Assembly (NCBI GenBank): GCA_034006265.1
Contig: JAVETB010000013.1
Span: forward strand, 1-46,437
From: Syntrophus sp034006265
Lineage (GTDB): Bacteria; Desulfobacterota; Syntrophia; Syntrophales; Syntrophaceae
Reading direction: 5' to 3'
Length of the DNA: 46,437 nucleotides
The position numbers and the translations under genes are program-made. The number at the start of each line of letters is the position of its first letter. Position 1 is the first letter of the stretch. Under the pieces are notes generated by a model that did no database searches, was not told the origin of the DNA, and saw only the letters and a list, made by a program, of their open reading frames with translations. Positions 8,138 through 17,445 of the stretch are shown piece by piece.

Positions 8138-9778
8138 GTGGAAAGCAGAAAACGCCTCACGGAACTCCCGGCGTGGAAAGCGCTGGCGGCTCACTCTCAG
8201 GAGCATAAACATCATCTCAGGGATCTTTTCGCGGGCGACCCTGAACGGGGAAAACGCATGACCACCCATGAGGCAGGCCTTCATCTCGATTATTCAAAGA
8301 ACTGGATCACCGATGAAACGCTCAGGCTCCTTCTCCAATTAGCGAAGGAAACCGGCCTGAGGGAGCGGATCGATGCCATGTTCCGAGGGGAAAAAATCAA
8401 TCTCACGGAAAGCCGTGCCGCCCTTCATGTGGCCCTTCGCGCGCCTCGTGGGGCATCCATCTGCGTGGATGGCGAAAACGTCGTTCCCCTGGTTCATGAT
8501 GTGCTGGACAGGATGGCCCGTTTTGCCGACAAGGTCCGGAACGGATACTGGAAAGGCCACAGCGGAAAACGCATCCGGAATATCGTCAATGTCGGCATCG
8601 GCGGCTCGGACCTCGGGCCGGTCATGGCCTACGAGGCTCTCAAACATTACAGCGACAGGTCCCTCACCTTCCGCTTCGTCTCCAATATCGACGGAACGGA
8701 CTTCGCCGAAGCCGTTCAGGATCTTCATCCTGAGGAAACGCTTTTTATCGTGTCTTCGAAGACCTTTACAACCCTGGAGACGATGACCAACGCCGAAACG
8801 GCCCGCGACTGGCTGGTTCAGGGGAATCATGGCGACCGCAAGGCGGTGGCGAAGCACTTCGTCGCCGTTTCGACCAACGCTGCCGCGGTAACGGCATTCG
8901 GCATCGATTCCGCCAACATGTTCGGATTCTGGGATTGGGTCGGCGGGCGGTACTCGATGGACTCGGCCATCGGCCTGGCGACGATGATTGCCGTCGGACC
9001 CGGACACTTCCACGGCATGCTGGGGGGGTTTCATGAGATGGATGAGCACTTCCGCACAGCCCCCTTTGAAGACAACCTGCCTGTGCTCCTAGCCCTCCTG
9101 TCCATCTGGTACAGCAACTTTTTCGGCGCGGAAACCATCGCCGTCATTCCCTATGAACAATACCTGAAGCGATTTCCGGCATACCTTCAGCAGCTGACGA
9201 TGGAAAGTAACGGGAAGCGCGTCACCCTCGACGGGATCGAGGTGGACTACTCAACCAGCCCCATCTATTGGGGTGAACCCGGAACGAACGGCCAGCACTC
9301 CTTTTTCCAGTTGATTCACCAGGGGACAAGGCTGATCCCCTGCGACATGATCGCCTTTGTCGAACCGCTCCATCCCCTAGGCCGTCACCACGATCTGCTG
9401 CTGGCGAACGTCTTCGCCCAGACCGAGGCGCTGGCCTTCGGTAAAACGCTCGAAGAAGTCCAGGCCGAAGGCGTCCCGGACTGGCTGGCACCTCACAAGG
9501 TCTTCGCGGGAAACCGGCCATCCAACACAATCCTTGCCCAGAGGCTGACTCCGGAAATCCTGGGCAAACTGGTCGCCCTCTATGAACACTGCGTCTTTGT
9601 TCAGGGAGTCATCTGGAACATCAACCCCTTCGACCAGTGGGGCGTCGAACTTGGAAAGGCCCTGGCCCAGCGCATCATCCCGGAGTTGGAAAGCACGGAG
9701 GACCCTCAGCTCGCACATGACAGTTCGACGAACGCCATGATCCTCCGTTACCGGAAGCTCAAGCAAAAATTGGGGTGA
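8138..9778 (+). CDS. pgi: Glucose-6-phosphate isomerase
   Basis: Cytoplasmic isomerase converting glucose 6-phosphate and fructose 6-phosphate. 546 residues, the long (E. coli-like) form. Seen: NVGIGGSDLGPVM (phosphate-binding loop), VSSKTFTTLETMTNAET, the signature DWVGGRYSMDSAIGL, LTMESNGK, and the second signature GVIWNINPFDQWGVELGK with the catalytic Lys. It begins at a GTG (8138) with AAAGGA ten bases upstream; the reading KRLTELPAWKALAAH just after it is the expected N-terminus. The adjacent kinases of upper glycolysis in this window (glk, pfkA) are broken, so pgi probably serves gluconeogenesis or polymer synthesis here; that is inference. Confidence 0.97.
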   Translation: MESRKRLTELPAWKALAAHSQEHKHHLRDLFAGDPERGKRMTTHEAGLHLDYSKNWITDETLRLLLQLAKETGLRERIDAMFRGEKINLTESRAALHVALRAPRGASICVDGENVVPLVHDVLDRMARFADKVRNGYWKGHSGKRIRNIVNVGIGGSDLGPVMAYEALKHYSDRSLTFRFVSNIDGTDFAEAVQDLHPEETLFIVSSKTFTTLETMTNAETARDWLVQGNHGDRKAVAKHFVAVSTNAAAVTAFGIDSANMFGFWDWVGGRYSMDSAIGLATMIAVGPGHFHGMLGGFHEMDEHFRTAPFEDNLPVLLALLSIWYSNFFGAETIAVIPYEQYLKRFPAYLQQLTMESNGKRVTLDGIEVDYSTSPIYWGEPGTNGQHSFFQLIHQGTRLIPCDMIAFVEPLHPLGRHHDLLLANVFAQTEALAFGKTLEEVQAEGVPDWLAPHKVFAGNRPSNTILAQRLTPEILGKLVALYEHCVFVQGVIWNINPFDQWGVELGKALAQRIIPELESTEDPQLAHDSSTNAMILRYRKLKQKLG

Positions 9779-9857
9779 ACAGGCCGCGCCGGCCCCGCCA
9801 TAGAAACGGTTATGCACCCTGCAGGGATGGCTCCCCTGTAAATGAGTCTCCCCGGCG

Positions 9858-10559
9858 TCAGTGACCCGCCGTCTTTCCGAAAAAGAGGGCGTAAAGCTCC
9901 AGGGGCTCAATGTACCTGCCGTCCCTGTAGACCCGCATATTTCCTGACGATATTTCATCGATGAGCATGGTCTCATCCTGGTGGTAACCGAATTCCAATT
10001 TGATATCGTAGAGCTCCATGCCCTTTTCAAGCAGGCTGCCGGCGATGATCTCCGTGATCTTCCTCGTCTCCGCCTTGATGTCGTCATACTGCCCGCCGCT
10101 CATGATGCCAAGGTCTATAAGCCCGTCCCGGGTGACGAGGGGATCTCCTCTGTCGTCGTCCTTCAACGTCATTTCGACGTATAGAGGAAGGGGAGCACCC
10201 TCTGCGACATAGTCGCCGTAGCGACGCAGGAAGCTGCCGACGGCCCTCCGGCGGCAAATAACCTCAACCCCCTTTCCAAAAACCTTGGCCGGAAGGACCT
10301 CCATCGTCGTTTCCTCCAGATTTGAAGCAACATAATGAGTCTTAATCCCAGCAGCCTTCAGCTTTTCAAAAAAGAAGACGGACATCCGGAGATTCATCCT
10401 GCCCACTCCTTCAATGCTCAGCCCTATTTGATTCGCACCTGGATCGAACACCCCGTTCTCACCGGTGACATCATCCTTGAACTTGAGTAGATAATGACCG
10501 TTTTCAAGGACATACACATTTTTTGTTTTTCCTTCATACAGCAAAGCAGCCTGCTCCAT
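9858..10559 (-). CDS. purC: Phosphoribosylaminoimidazole-succinocarboxamide synthase
   Basis: SAICAR synthase of purine biosynthesis: condenses carboxyaminoimidazole ribotide with aspartate using ATP, in the cytoplasm. 233 residues, the usual bacterial length. Motifs: LLYEGKTKNVY at the N-terminus (phosphate-binding strand), FKDDVTGENG, ICRRRAVGSFLRRYG (family signature 1), and LEFGYHQDETMLIDEISSGNMRV (signature 2, substrate and Mg contacts). The start at 10559 is preceded by GGAGGAAAAA. It is convergent with pgi (79-base gap) and stands alone, not in a pur cluster. Confidence 0.97.
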   Translation of the reverse strand: MEQAALLYEGKTKNVYVLENGHYLLKFKDDVTGENGVFDPGANQIGLSIEGVGRMNLRMSVFFFEKLKAAGIKTHYVASNLEETTMEVLPAKVFGKGVEVICRRRAVGSFLRRYGDYVAEGAPLPLYVEMTLKDDDRGDPLVTRDGLIDLGIMSGGQYDDIKAETRKITEIIAGSLLEKGMELYDIKLEFGYHQDETMLIDEISSGNMRVYRDGRYIEPLELYALFFGKTAGH

Positions 10560-11150
10560 TTTTTCCTCCGAATGCGCACCGCGGAAAGCCACATCCAACC
10601 GATGTGGCCATGATGATACGGACATGGTGATCCTGGTCGGCACGGGCCGCGGGTATTCTCTCCCGTCGTGCGGATGGCGCCCCGGTTTCCCCTCCATCCA
10701 AGATCCTTCCGGCACAAGAATAACGGGTTCCTACGTTCCGGTCAACAGGGCATCTGAAAGATTTTGCGTTCCTGTTCGTGATTTTTCCCCTCGCCGGGAC
10801 GGGATCATACCAGCGATGACTCCGAGGTATCTTGCAGGCGTGTCACGCCTGCATTCGAGCATTCGATCAATGATCGGCTCAACATCTCCTTGACATTTCG
10901 GTGAGTTTACCGCACAAATTAGTATAAATCCGCGTCAATCGGTTTCCAACCAATCGGAACCCTCAACAGGGTGAAGCTATGGATTGATCCTTATAGAAAA
11001 CCCCGTCCCCGAAAAGAGGCGGGGTTCTGTGTTCAGCGTCCTGCCCTTCTGCATCCTCACGGCCGATTCCGAGGCATCAAGGCGGGAGAGTTTTTTTCAG
11101 GAGAGCAGATACAATCGATTTGCTGTTTTTTTCCGGCAGGGAGGTGCAGA
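10560..11150. other. 591-base intergenic region before the selenoprotein candidate
   Basis: Divergent region between purC and the flavoprotein gene. TTGACA at 10890-10895 is a perfect -35 box, but the -10 at 17-18 bases is poor (ACAAAT); the TATAAA near 10923 is too far. In the presumed leader are two small hairpins: ACCCT-CAAC-AGGGT (about 10959-10972) and AACCCCG (10999-11005) with CGGGGTT (11020-11026). Neither has a T-run. I could not match a known riboswitch. The 10620-10880 part holds no supported gene. Confidence 0.4.
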
Positions 11151-12521
11151 ATGAAAAAGAATCAACGGCTTGCAATCATTGGTGGAGATGCGGCCGGGAT
11201 GAGCGCGGCGGTCCAGGCAAAGCGCAGAAATCCCGAGCTGGACATCATTGTTTTCGAAAGGGGTCCGCACACATCCTACTCGGCGTGAAGCATTCCCTAC
11301 TACGTCGGCAAGGTTGTCGACGATATCAGGAAGCTGGTGGTTGTCACCCCCGAGGAGTTTCGTGACCGATACGGCATTGACGCCCGTATCCTCCACGAAG
11401 TTACGGAAATCGACCTCAAGGAGCGCCGACTCCATGTCCGTGACCTCAAGGAAGGAAAGGAGCACCGAGAGGCCTTCGATCTGCTGATGATTGCAACGGG
11501 TGCCGTTCCCTTTTGTCCCGATGTGCCCGGATCAAAGGCCCGGGGGGTATATGGACTTCATTCCCTCCAGAGCGGAATCCGGGTCCGGGATGTCATTGAC
11601 AGGGAAAAGCCGGAAAGGGCCGTCATCATCGGAGGGGGATATATCGGGCTGGAAATGGCGGAGGCCTTGATCATGAGAGGTCTCGATGTCTCTCTCGTGG
11701 AGCTGGCTGCCCAGGTCATGAACACCCTCGATCCCGATATGGGTTCCCTTGTTTCCGAAGCACTCATGCGTGTCGGCGTCAAGCTCTTCAGGGAAGAATC
11801 TTTCCGGGCCGTCGAAATGGAAGAGGATCGGGTTCGAGCCGTCGTTACGGACCGCCGCACCCTTCCCGCCGATATCGTCATTCTGGGCCTGGGAGTGCGA
11901 CCCAACACGGAGTTGGCCGAGCATGCCGGGATTGCCCTCGGCGTCCGAAAGGCCATTAAAACCAACGACCGGATGCAGACGAACATGCCGGGTGTCTGGG
12001 CGGCCGGAGATTGCGCCGAATCCTTTCATCTCGTCAGCCGGCGCCCGGTCCATATCGCCCTGGGAACGATCGCCAACAAGCAGGGCAGGGTTGCCGGGAT
12101 CAACCTGGGTGGGGGCTATGCCACGTTCCCCGGCGTGGTGGGGACGGCTGTGAGCAAGATATGCGATTTTGAAGTGGCCAGGACAGGCCTTCAGGAAAGG
12201 GAAATAACGGACCTGGGGCTGGAATATGTCACGGGACGGATCGAAGGCATGACGCGGGCCAGCTATTATCCAAATGCCGGAAAGATAACGGTGAAGGCAC
12301 TGGCGGAAAGGGAAACAGGGAGGCTCCTGGGTGCCCAGATCGTGGGCGTTGAAGGTGCTGCCAAGCGGATCGATGTCTTCGCAACGGCGCTTCATGCCGG
12401 CTTTGATGTTGAGGAGATGATCAATCTCGATCTCAGTTATGCGCCCCCCTATTCCGGCGTCTGGGATCCCGTGCATCTCGCCGTACGCCGGGCCAAAGCC
12501 GCGCTGGCGGAATTCCCATAA
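11151..12521 (+). CDS. CoA-disulfide reductase/NADH oxidase-family flavoprotein, candidate selenoprotein (UGA at codon 46)
   Basis: One continuous frame of 456 residues if the TGA at 11286-11288 is read as selenocysteine. The family is the pyridine nucleotide-disulfide reductases that use a single active-site Cys (CoA-disulfide reductase, NADH oxidase, NADH-dependent persulfide reductase). Order: FAD motif IIGGDAAGMSAA (residues 9-20), active-site segment SYSA-U46-SIPYYVG, NAD(P) motif IIGGGYIGLEMAE (near 159-171), second FAD motif VWAAGDCAE, and the C-terminal dimerisation domain ending in LSYAPPYSGVWDPVH. In relatives the segment reads SYSACGIPYYVGG, so UGA falls exactly on the catalytic cysteine. 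The rest of the frame has no lesion, length is normal, and a bSECIS-like hairpin follows at 11303-11322. The start at 11151 follows GGGAGG. Alternative: a nonsense mutation. Confidence 0.85.
11303..11322 (+). promoter_or_regulatory. Candidate bSECIS hairpin for UGA 11286
   Basis: Starting 14 bases after the UGA, CGTCGGCA (11303-11310) pairs with TGTCGACG (11315-11322): eight pairs, one of them G-U, closed by the 4-base loop AGGT. A G in the first two loop positions and a UGA-to-loop distance of about 25 bases both fit the bacterial SECIS rule for SelB binding. Confidence 0.7.
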
Positions 12522-12614
12522 AAACCGGCGGCCCCTTCCCCGGTACGGAACCATCACCCTTTCAACGGCTTCCTGGAAAACAATCCCGGAAGCCGGTAAC
12601 GAGAGACAGACGTC

Positions 12615-13544
12615 ATGATCCTTCTGAAACATATTCTTTTCGTTTCCGAACCGGCGTCAGATCAGACTTCGGCCCTGGAACGGGCCGTTACACTGGCGGA
12701 AAACAACAATGCGGACCTGACGGTCGCCACGGCGATCCCTTCCGTACCGGACGGTTATCTTCATGAAAGGGCGGCCCTCTACAGGCAGGATCTTGAAGCC
12801 TTGATCGAACCCTTCCTGGATCGCCTGAACATCCGACTCGAAGTGCTCTCGGGTCCGGTTTTTCTCGAGGTCATTCGCACCGTGCTGCGCAATTCTCACG
12901 ATCTGGTCATCAAGGTGGCGGAAAATCCCCCTTTCATGAAAATGCTCTTCGGCACCGACGACATGCATCTCCTGCGCAAATGTCCGTGCCCCGTATGGCT
13001 GATGAAGACTCCCGAGAGATCCAAATATTCGGTCATCGTGGCTGCCGTGGATGTTGACCCCTTGAATTCCTCGGAGACGGAGCAGGACCTCAATAAGAAC
13101 ATTCTGGACCAGGCGACTTCGCTGGCCCTGTCCGATTTCGCGTCGCTGCACCTGGTTCACGCCTGGGAGCCATTTGCAGAAGGCACCTTGCGTTCCAGGG
13201 TCGACGCGGTTGCGGGAGGTGCCGACTATCTCGAGAAGGAGCACATGCTTCACCAGCAGGCATTCTATAGGCTCGGCGAGACCCTGCGAAACCGGATCGG
13301 CGAGGATATCTATGATTATCTTTCCCCCACCTTCCATCTTCTGAAAGGGCCGGCCAAAAAGCTGATCCCGGAATTGGCGTCGCAACTGGAGGCGGATTTG
13401 GTCGTCATGGGAACGGTTGCACGAACGGGCATCGCGGGATTGTTCATCGGCAATACCGCAGAGGCCATTCTTGACCAGCTGGCCTGCTCAGTCCTTGCCG
13501 TCAAGCCCCCCGGTTTTGTCACACCGGTGAAACTTTCCGAATAG
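12615..13544 (+). CDS. Tandem universal stress protein (UspE-like)
   Basis: A 309-residue cytoplasmic protein with two Usp alpha/beta domains, residues about 1-135 and 145-300, as in E. coli UspE. The first ends with LLRKCPCPVWLMK, the second with the typical ILDQLACSVLAVKPPG. In the second domain the nucleotide-loop region reads GTVARTGIAGLFIGNTAEAI: the G-x2-G-x9-G-S/T ATP motif is altered (Ala and Asn), as in UspE-type proteins thought not to bind ATP in the usual way. The family responds to starvation, oxidative or redox stress. The gene is 93 bases downstream of the flavoprotein gene, same strand, weak ribosome site (GAGAGA), so co-transcription is possible. Confidence 0.9.
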   Translation: MILLKHILFVSEPASDQTSALERAVTLAENNNADLTVATAIPSVPDGYLHERAALYRQDLEALIEPFLDRLNIRLEVLSGPVFLEVIRTVLRNSHDLVIKVAENPPFMKMLFGTDDMHLLRKCPCPVWLMKTPERSKYSVIVAAVDVDPLNSSETEQDLNKNILDQATSLALSDFASLHLVHAWEPFAEGTLRSRVDAVAGGADYLEKEHMLHQQAFYRLGETLRNRIGEDIYDYLSPTFHLLKGPAKKLIPELASQLEADLVVMGTVARTGIAGLFIGNTAEAILDQLACSVLAVKPPGFVTPVKLSE

Positions 13545-13604
13545 ATGAATTCCTTGCCAGCAGCGAAGGTCCTGATCCTGCGTGCAGTATGTCTGGTGGT
13601 TCAA

Positions 13605-13644
13605 CGCCTGTCACACGGCGCTGCATTTCACCTGGAAACAGGCG
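13605..13644 (+). terminator. Possible hairpin after the Usp gene
   Basis: CGCCTGT (13605-13611) pairs with ACAGGCG (13638-13644) over a long loop, 60 bases after the stop. No T-run. Weak candidate for transcription termination. Confidence 0.25.
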
Positions 13645-13774
13645 GGCGATAATGATATAAGCGCCCTGCTTGCAGATCGTTCAACCCTTTGCAACCATCG
13701 GCAGGTCCTTATTGAAGCGATGACGGAATCTTACACCGTCTTTTTTTTCAGTGAATAACGGGGAGGCGCGGAGA

Positions 13775-15547
13775 ATGGAAAAAAGACATTCAAAATTTTC
13801 GACTTTTTTATTTTTTGTGGTCATCTTGGTCCTTTTGTCACCGTCGACGGCCCGGCAGGCCCGCGCCGCCCTTTCTGATTTTAACAAAGACGGCCGCTCC
13901 GATCTGCTGTTGAGGAACAGCTCCAACGCTTCAACGGTTCTGTGGTTCATGAACGCCGACGGAACCCATTCCGGCGATAAGACCCTCTGGACGAGCAAGG
14001 ACTCCACCGTCGCAGGAACGGGGGACTTCAACAACAACGGAATCTGCGATCTCATCAAAAGAAGCTCGTCGACCGGGCAGGCGGTCCTCTGGTTCATGAA
14101 CGCCGACGGAACACGCAAAAGCTACAAGGTCCTCTTTACCGAACCGAAAACGACCATCGCGGGCACGGGCGATTTCAACGGTGACGGAATCTGCGACCTT
14201 ATCCAGAGAAAAATGACCACCGGGCAGATGGTCCTCTGGTTCATGAACGCCGACGGGACTCGCAAAAGCTACAAGGTCCTCTTCACCGAACTCTATTCCA
14301 CCATCACGGCCACGGGGGATTTCAACAACAACGGAATCTGCGATCTCATCAAAAGAAGCTCGTCGACCGGCCGGACGGTTCTCTGGTTCATGAACGCCGA
14401 CGGAACACGCAAGAACTATAAGGTCCTCTTCACCGATCGAAAATCCACCGTCGTGGCCACGGGCGATGTGGACAAGAACGGCATCTGCGATCTCATCAAG
14501 AGAAACGCCTCCACCGGTCAGACGGTTCTCTGGTTCATGAACGCCGACGGAACCAAAAAAAGCGAAAAGGAGCTTTTTACGGACACGAAATCCACGGTTG
14601 CGGCTACCGGTGATTACAATGGTGACGGCATCTGCGATCTTATCAAGAGAAACACATCCACGGGCCAGGCGGTGCTCTGGTTTTTAAACGCCGATGGATC
14701 CCGGAAAAGCTACAAGGTTCTCTTCACCGGAACGGAGCTCGCCCTCATACCGGCCCCTGCTATCCCGAAGCTCACGAAGCAGTCCATTTTCGGTACCGCC
14801 GGACAGTCCATGGGGTACTCCACATACGAGTATGATGCGGGAGGACGACAGATCAAGATGTCCTCCTACAGTGCAACAGGCTTACTGGTGGGATACACGA
14901 AAAGCCAGTACAATTCAGAGGGAAAACCCATTAAGGTTTCCAATTACAGTGCTGCCGGTCAACTCATGCAATACATCAAAACCTCTTACAACAAGTCCGG
15001 AGACGCGGTTAATGTATCCACTTATAACGGTTACACAAATCTTTTGATGCTCAAAGTCCTCACCGAATACAAATCTCCGGGAAAACCGTCAAAGGTCACG
15101 GAGTACGGCGCCACGGGCATCATCTCGAAATACACCGTATACGAATATAACGAGGCGGGCAAGCCCGTCAAGGTTGCCACATACAATCTCGACGACGAGC
15201 TGACAGGATATGTCACGTACGAATACAATAAGGCCGGAAAACAGAGCAAGGTATCCAAATACGGCCCTACGGGGCTTTTGCTCAAATACACGACCTATCA
15301 GTACAACTCATCTGGATTACAGATAAAAGTTTCTGAATACGGCGCCACGGGCGTCATCTCGGAATACACCGTTTATGAATATAATGCCGTGGGAATGCCG
15401 GTCAAAACGTCCACCTACGATTTCACGGACCAGCTGAAAGGATATGTCACGACCCTCTACGATGCGGCGGGAATGATCACGAAGGTTTCCTCCTATGGAC
15501 CTACGGGGCTTTTGAAACAATTCACAACCATGGAATATACCTACTGA
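13775..15547 (+). CDS. Secreted protein with FG-GAP/VCBS-like and YD-like tandem repeats
   Basis: A 590-residue exported protein. Signal peptide: residues 1-32 (basic start, long hydrophobic core, ARA cleavage site). Residues about 33-320 are six near-identical units of about 47 residues, each with a calcium-loop-like DFNGDGICDLI and a VLWFMNADGTRKSYKVLFT segment, resembling FG-GAP/VCBS beta-propeller blades. Residues about 346-590 are nine to ten units of 25-26 residues with the pattern YxYNxAGxxxKVSxYGxTGLL, like RHS/YD repeats. There is no enzymatic domain. A surface role (adhesion, matrix, polysaccharide binding) is inference. The start at 13775 is set by GGGGAGG; the GTG at 13751 is less likely. 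It stands alone. Confidence 0.85.
   Translation: MEKRHSKFSTFLFFVVILVLLSPSTARQARAALSDFNKDGRSDLLLRNSSNASTVLWFMNADGTHSGDKTLWTSKDSTVAGTGDFNNNGICDLIKRSSSTGQAVLWFMNADGTRKSYKVLFTEPKTTIAGTGDFNGDGICDLIQRKMTTGQMVLWFMNADGTRKSYKVLFTELYSTITATGDFNNNGICDLIKRSSSTGRTVLWFMNADGTRKNYKVLFTDRKSTVVATGDVDKNGICDLIKRNASTGQTVLWFMNADGTKKSEKELFTDTKSTVAATGDYNGDGICDLIKRNTSTGQAVLWFLNADGSRKSYKVLFTGTELALIPAPAIPKLTKQSIFGTAGQSMGYSTYEYDAGGRQIKMSSYSATGLLVGYTKSQYNSEGKPIKVSNYSAAGQLMQYIKTSYNKSGDAVNVSTYNGYTNLLMLKVLTEYKSPGKPSKVTEYGATGIISKYTVYEYNEAGKPVKVATYNLDDELTGYVTYEYNKAGKQSKVSKYGPTGLLLKYTTYQYNSSGLQIKVSEYGATGVISEYTVYEYNAVGMPVKTSTYDFTDQLKGYVTTLYDAAGMITKVSSYGPTGLLKQFTTMEYTY
13871..14740 (+). repeat. Six tandem ~141-base coding repeats
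   Basis: DNA units encode DxNxDGxCDLI...TVLWFMNADGT blades. Nearly identical stretches such as CTCTGGTTCATGAACGCCGA recur in most units, which points to recent duplication or gene conversion. Coding, not CRISPR. Confidence 0.85.
14810..15544 (+). repeat. Nine to ten tandem ~75-base coding repeats
   Basis: Second repeat class in the same gene, encoding YxYNxAGxxxKVSxYGxTGLL units of 25-26 residues. Alternating unit types (YGATG then YNLDDEL or YDFTDQL) suggest duplication in pairs. Confidence 0.8.
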
Positions 15548-15627
15548 GGCCGGGATGGGGATTGCCTCGGCGGCTGTCATCCTCCTCTGCTGCAGGATCC
15601 TTTTTTTCTGCGGCCCGCGAAGTCCGG

Positions 15628-16400
15628 TCAGCCGTTCAGCTCGATCATTTCCAGGCTGTGATTCGCCTCGCCATGCTCCGGCCGGATTTCCTCGCGAAGG
15701 TCCCTTCCTTGAAACAGGGCCGGAACTCGATTCATGGGCCGATGCCCTTCGGCGGACAGGCTATCCTTGCCGGCATGGACGGCGCTCTGGCCGAGGAGGA
15801 GACAGAACGCCGCGTCACGGGAATTGGCCGGCATGCACCGGATGATGTAACTGGGATCGATGTATTTGAGGTTGATCTCCATGGCGTTTTTCTTGAAATA
15901 GTCCCTGATGGCATCACGCAGATAAATGCCGATGTCTCCGTATTTGACATTACCCGTTCCGAAGGTTCCTGGGGCCCCCGGGACGTTCCCAGGATCGACC
16001 CGCCAAGCTCATGAACGCGGGCCACCGAGTCCGGCGTCAGGCTGAGGGGCTCGTGCCCGAGCCTCTCCACGAGCCCCGCGTACCCGTACCGGAACCCATA
16101 GATCCTCTGCACACCGCAGTGGCAACAAAGGCTCATGACGATGGCCCGGATCACATCGTTCAGGCCGGGACAGATCCCTCCGCAGGTTACAATGCCGCAG
16201 GCGATCCGAGACGGGTCAAAAAAGATCTTTTCCCTTGGCCCCGCCGCTTCCATTGCAGGCGGCGTTGTCCCTTGGTCAAGCCTTGACTCGATCACATCGA
16301 GACAGGAGTCATAAAGAACCCGCCCGCTGGCATCGGCAAAGCGGATGCCGTTTGCGCGGCCCCTTGAAAAGTCTGAACCGCTTGATTGCCGCGGCGGTTT
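15628..16400 (-). pseudogene. pfkA: Broken phosphofructokinase (pfkA type) gene
   Basis: Remnant of the ATP/PPi-dependent 6-phosphofructokinase family of the longer bacterial/plant type. The first part reads REKIFFDPSRIACGIVTCGG, then CPGLNDVIRAIV, the conserved nucleotide-site region, and continues to ELGGSILGTSRGPQ. It then jumps, with a change of frame near 15955-15965, straight to GNVKYGDIGIYLRD and INLKYIDPSYIIRCMPAN, which belong to the C-terminal third. The GGDGT motif, the PKTIDND active-site loop and about 150 residues between are missing. The N-terminus has no start codon in frame after the upstream stop, and the C-terminus is degenerate. Fructose 6-phosphate phosphorylation cannot come from this gene. 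Confidence 0.85.
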
Positions 16401-17417
16401 TTAAAAACCGATTTCCCGGGCATAGGAGAACTGGCGCTTCCAGGGGATACCTGGATGGGCCGAATCGAAGGTTTTCTCGCCCACAATCCGCATCGATTCC
16501 TCATCGATCCGGATCGGATGATAGGCGCCTACAAAACCCTGATCGGGGTGGATCGTGGGATTGTCCCCCGGCCAGCAGTCGCACTCTGTCGTAATGTTCA
16601 GCAGGGCATTGATCAGAACGGTGCGCCCCTCGATCTTCCGCCAGACGGCCGCCGCCGTTTCCACGAGCTTCTCCTGAAAAACCGTTGCGTCCGTTTCCCA
16701 CTCGATTTTCAGGGCCATGTTAGGGCAGAGGCCGATGCACTGCGCGCAGCCGATGCAGACGTCGTGGTCATAGGTGGGGAAGCCGTCCTCGCCGAACTGC
16801 GCCGCGCCCGTCGGACAGACATCGACACAGACGCCGCATTTTATGCACTTCTGGGGCTTGAGAAGCGGGCGGATGTCGGCATGCATCCTCTGCTTCTGTG
16901 CCCGTGAGGCGAATCCCATGGACAGGTTTTTGATGGCCCCCCCGAACCCCGCTTCCATGTGCCCTTTGAAGTGGGAAAAGATGACATACCCGTCGGCCCG
17001 GTCAAATATGTCGGCCACCTGTACGGAAGAAAAGTGTCCATAATTCGTCTGCAGGTCCACAACGGATCGGCCGTCCATTCCGTCGGCGATGACGACGGGG
17101 CACCCCAGAAAGTCCCCCGTATAGCCATGCTCCGCCGCCGTCTGCAGGGAATCTTCAGCCTTCCGCCGCCCCCCGGAATACAGGACCGTCGTATCGAAAA
17201 GGAAAGGGGAAGCGCCCGCCTCCTTCAGCCAGTGGGCAATCTCCCGGGCATAGTCGGGCGGGAGAAAACTGCGGTTCCCCCTTTCGCCCCAGTGAAGCTT
17301 GATGCCCACCCGGTCTCCCCCGCGGAAGGGGGCCTCCATTTTCTCCAACAGGCGCCGCAGTTCGGCCACGTATGGGCGGTGGGCGTTTGACAGCCTTTCA
17401 AAGACGATTTCTTCCAT
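16401..17417 (-). CDS. DUF362 domain protein with two [4Fe-4S] ferredoxin motifs
   Basis: A 338-residue cytoplasmic protein. Residues about 1-185 are the DUF362 domain (VGIKLHWGERGN, FLFDTTVLYSGGRRK, FSHFKGHMEAGFGGAIKNLSMG). Residues about 195-245 are a bacterial ferredoxin pair, CIKCGVCVDVCPTG and CIGCAQCIGLCPN, predicted to hold two [4Fe-4S] clusters. The C-terminal part has CDCWPGDNPTIHPDQG, a conserved extension in this subfamily. The biochemical role of DUF362-ferredoxin proteins is not established; electron transfer is the safe statement. The start at 17417 follows GGAGGAGAGG; longer upstream starts lack a ribosome site. Last gene of a three-gene operon with two unknown proteins, followed directly by the pfkA remnant. 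Confidence 0.9.
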   Translation of the reverse strand: MEEIVFERLSNAHRPYVAELRRLLEKMEAPFRGGDRVGIKLHWGERGNRSFLPPDYAREIAHWLKEAGASPFLFDTTVLYSGGRRKAEDSLQTAAEHGYTGDFLGCPVVIADGMDGRSVVDLQTNYGHFSSVQVADIFDRADGYVIFSHFKGHMEAGFGGAIKNLSMGFASRAQKQRMHADIRPLLKPQKCIKCGVCVDVCPTGAAQFGEDGFPTYDHDVCIGCAQCIGLCPNMALKIEWETDATVFQEKLVETAAAVWRKIEGRTVLINALLNITTECDCWPGDNPTIHPDQGFVGAYHPIRIDEESMRIVGEKTFDSAHPGIPWKRQFSYAREIGF

Positions 17418-17445
17418 GATGTGGGTCCTCTCCTCCTGTTGATAT

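Noticed and set aside
10890..11030. Riboswitch in the leader of the flavoprotein gene
   Set aside because: Two short hairpins are present, but I could not match the conserved cores of TPP, cobalamin, c-di-GMP, SAM, FMN or molybdenum cofactor riboswitches.
13871..15544. Regularly spaced repeats as a CRISPR array
   Set aside because: The units are 141 and 75 bases long, remain in one reading frame and encode recognisable protein repeats; there are no unique spacers and no cas genes.
15628..16400. Recoding or programmed frameshift to rescue the phosphofructokinase gene
   Set aside because: The lesion is not a simple slip: about 150 residues including the GGDGT and PKTIDND regions are absent, so no frameshift could give an active enzyme.
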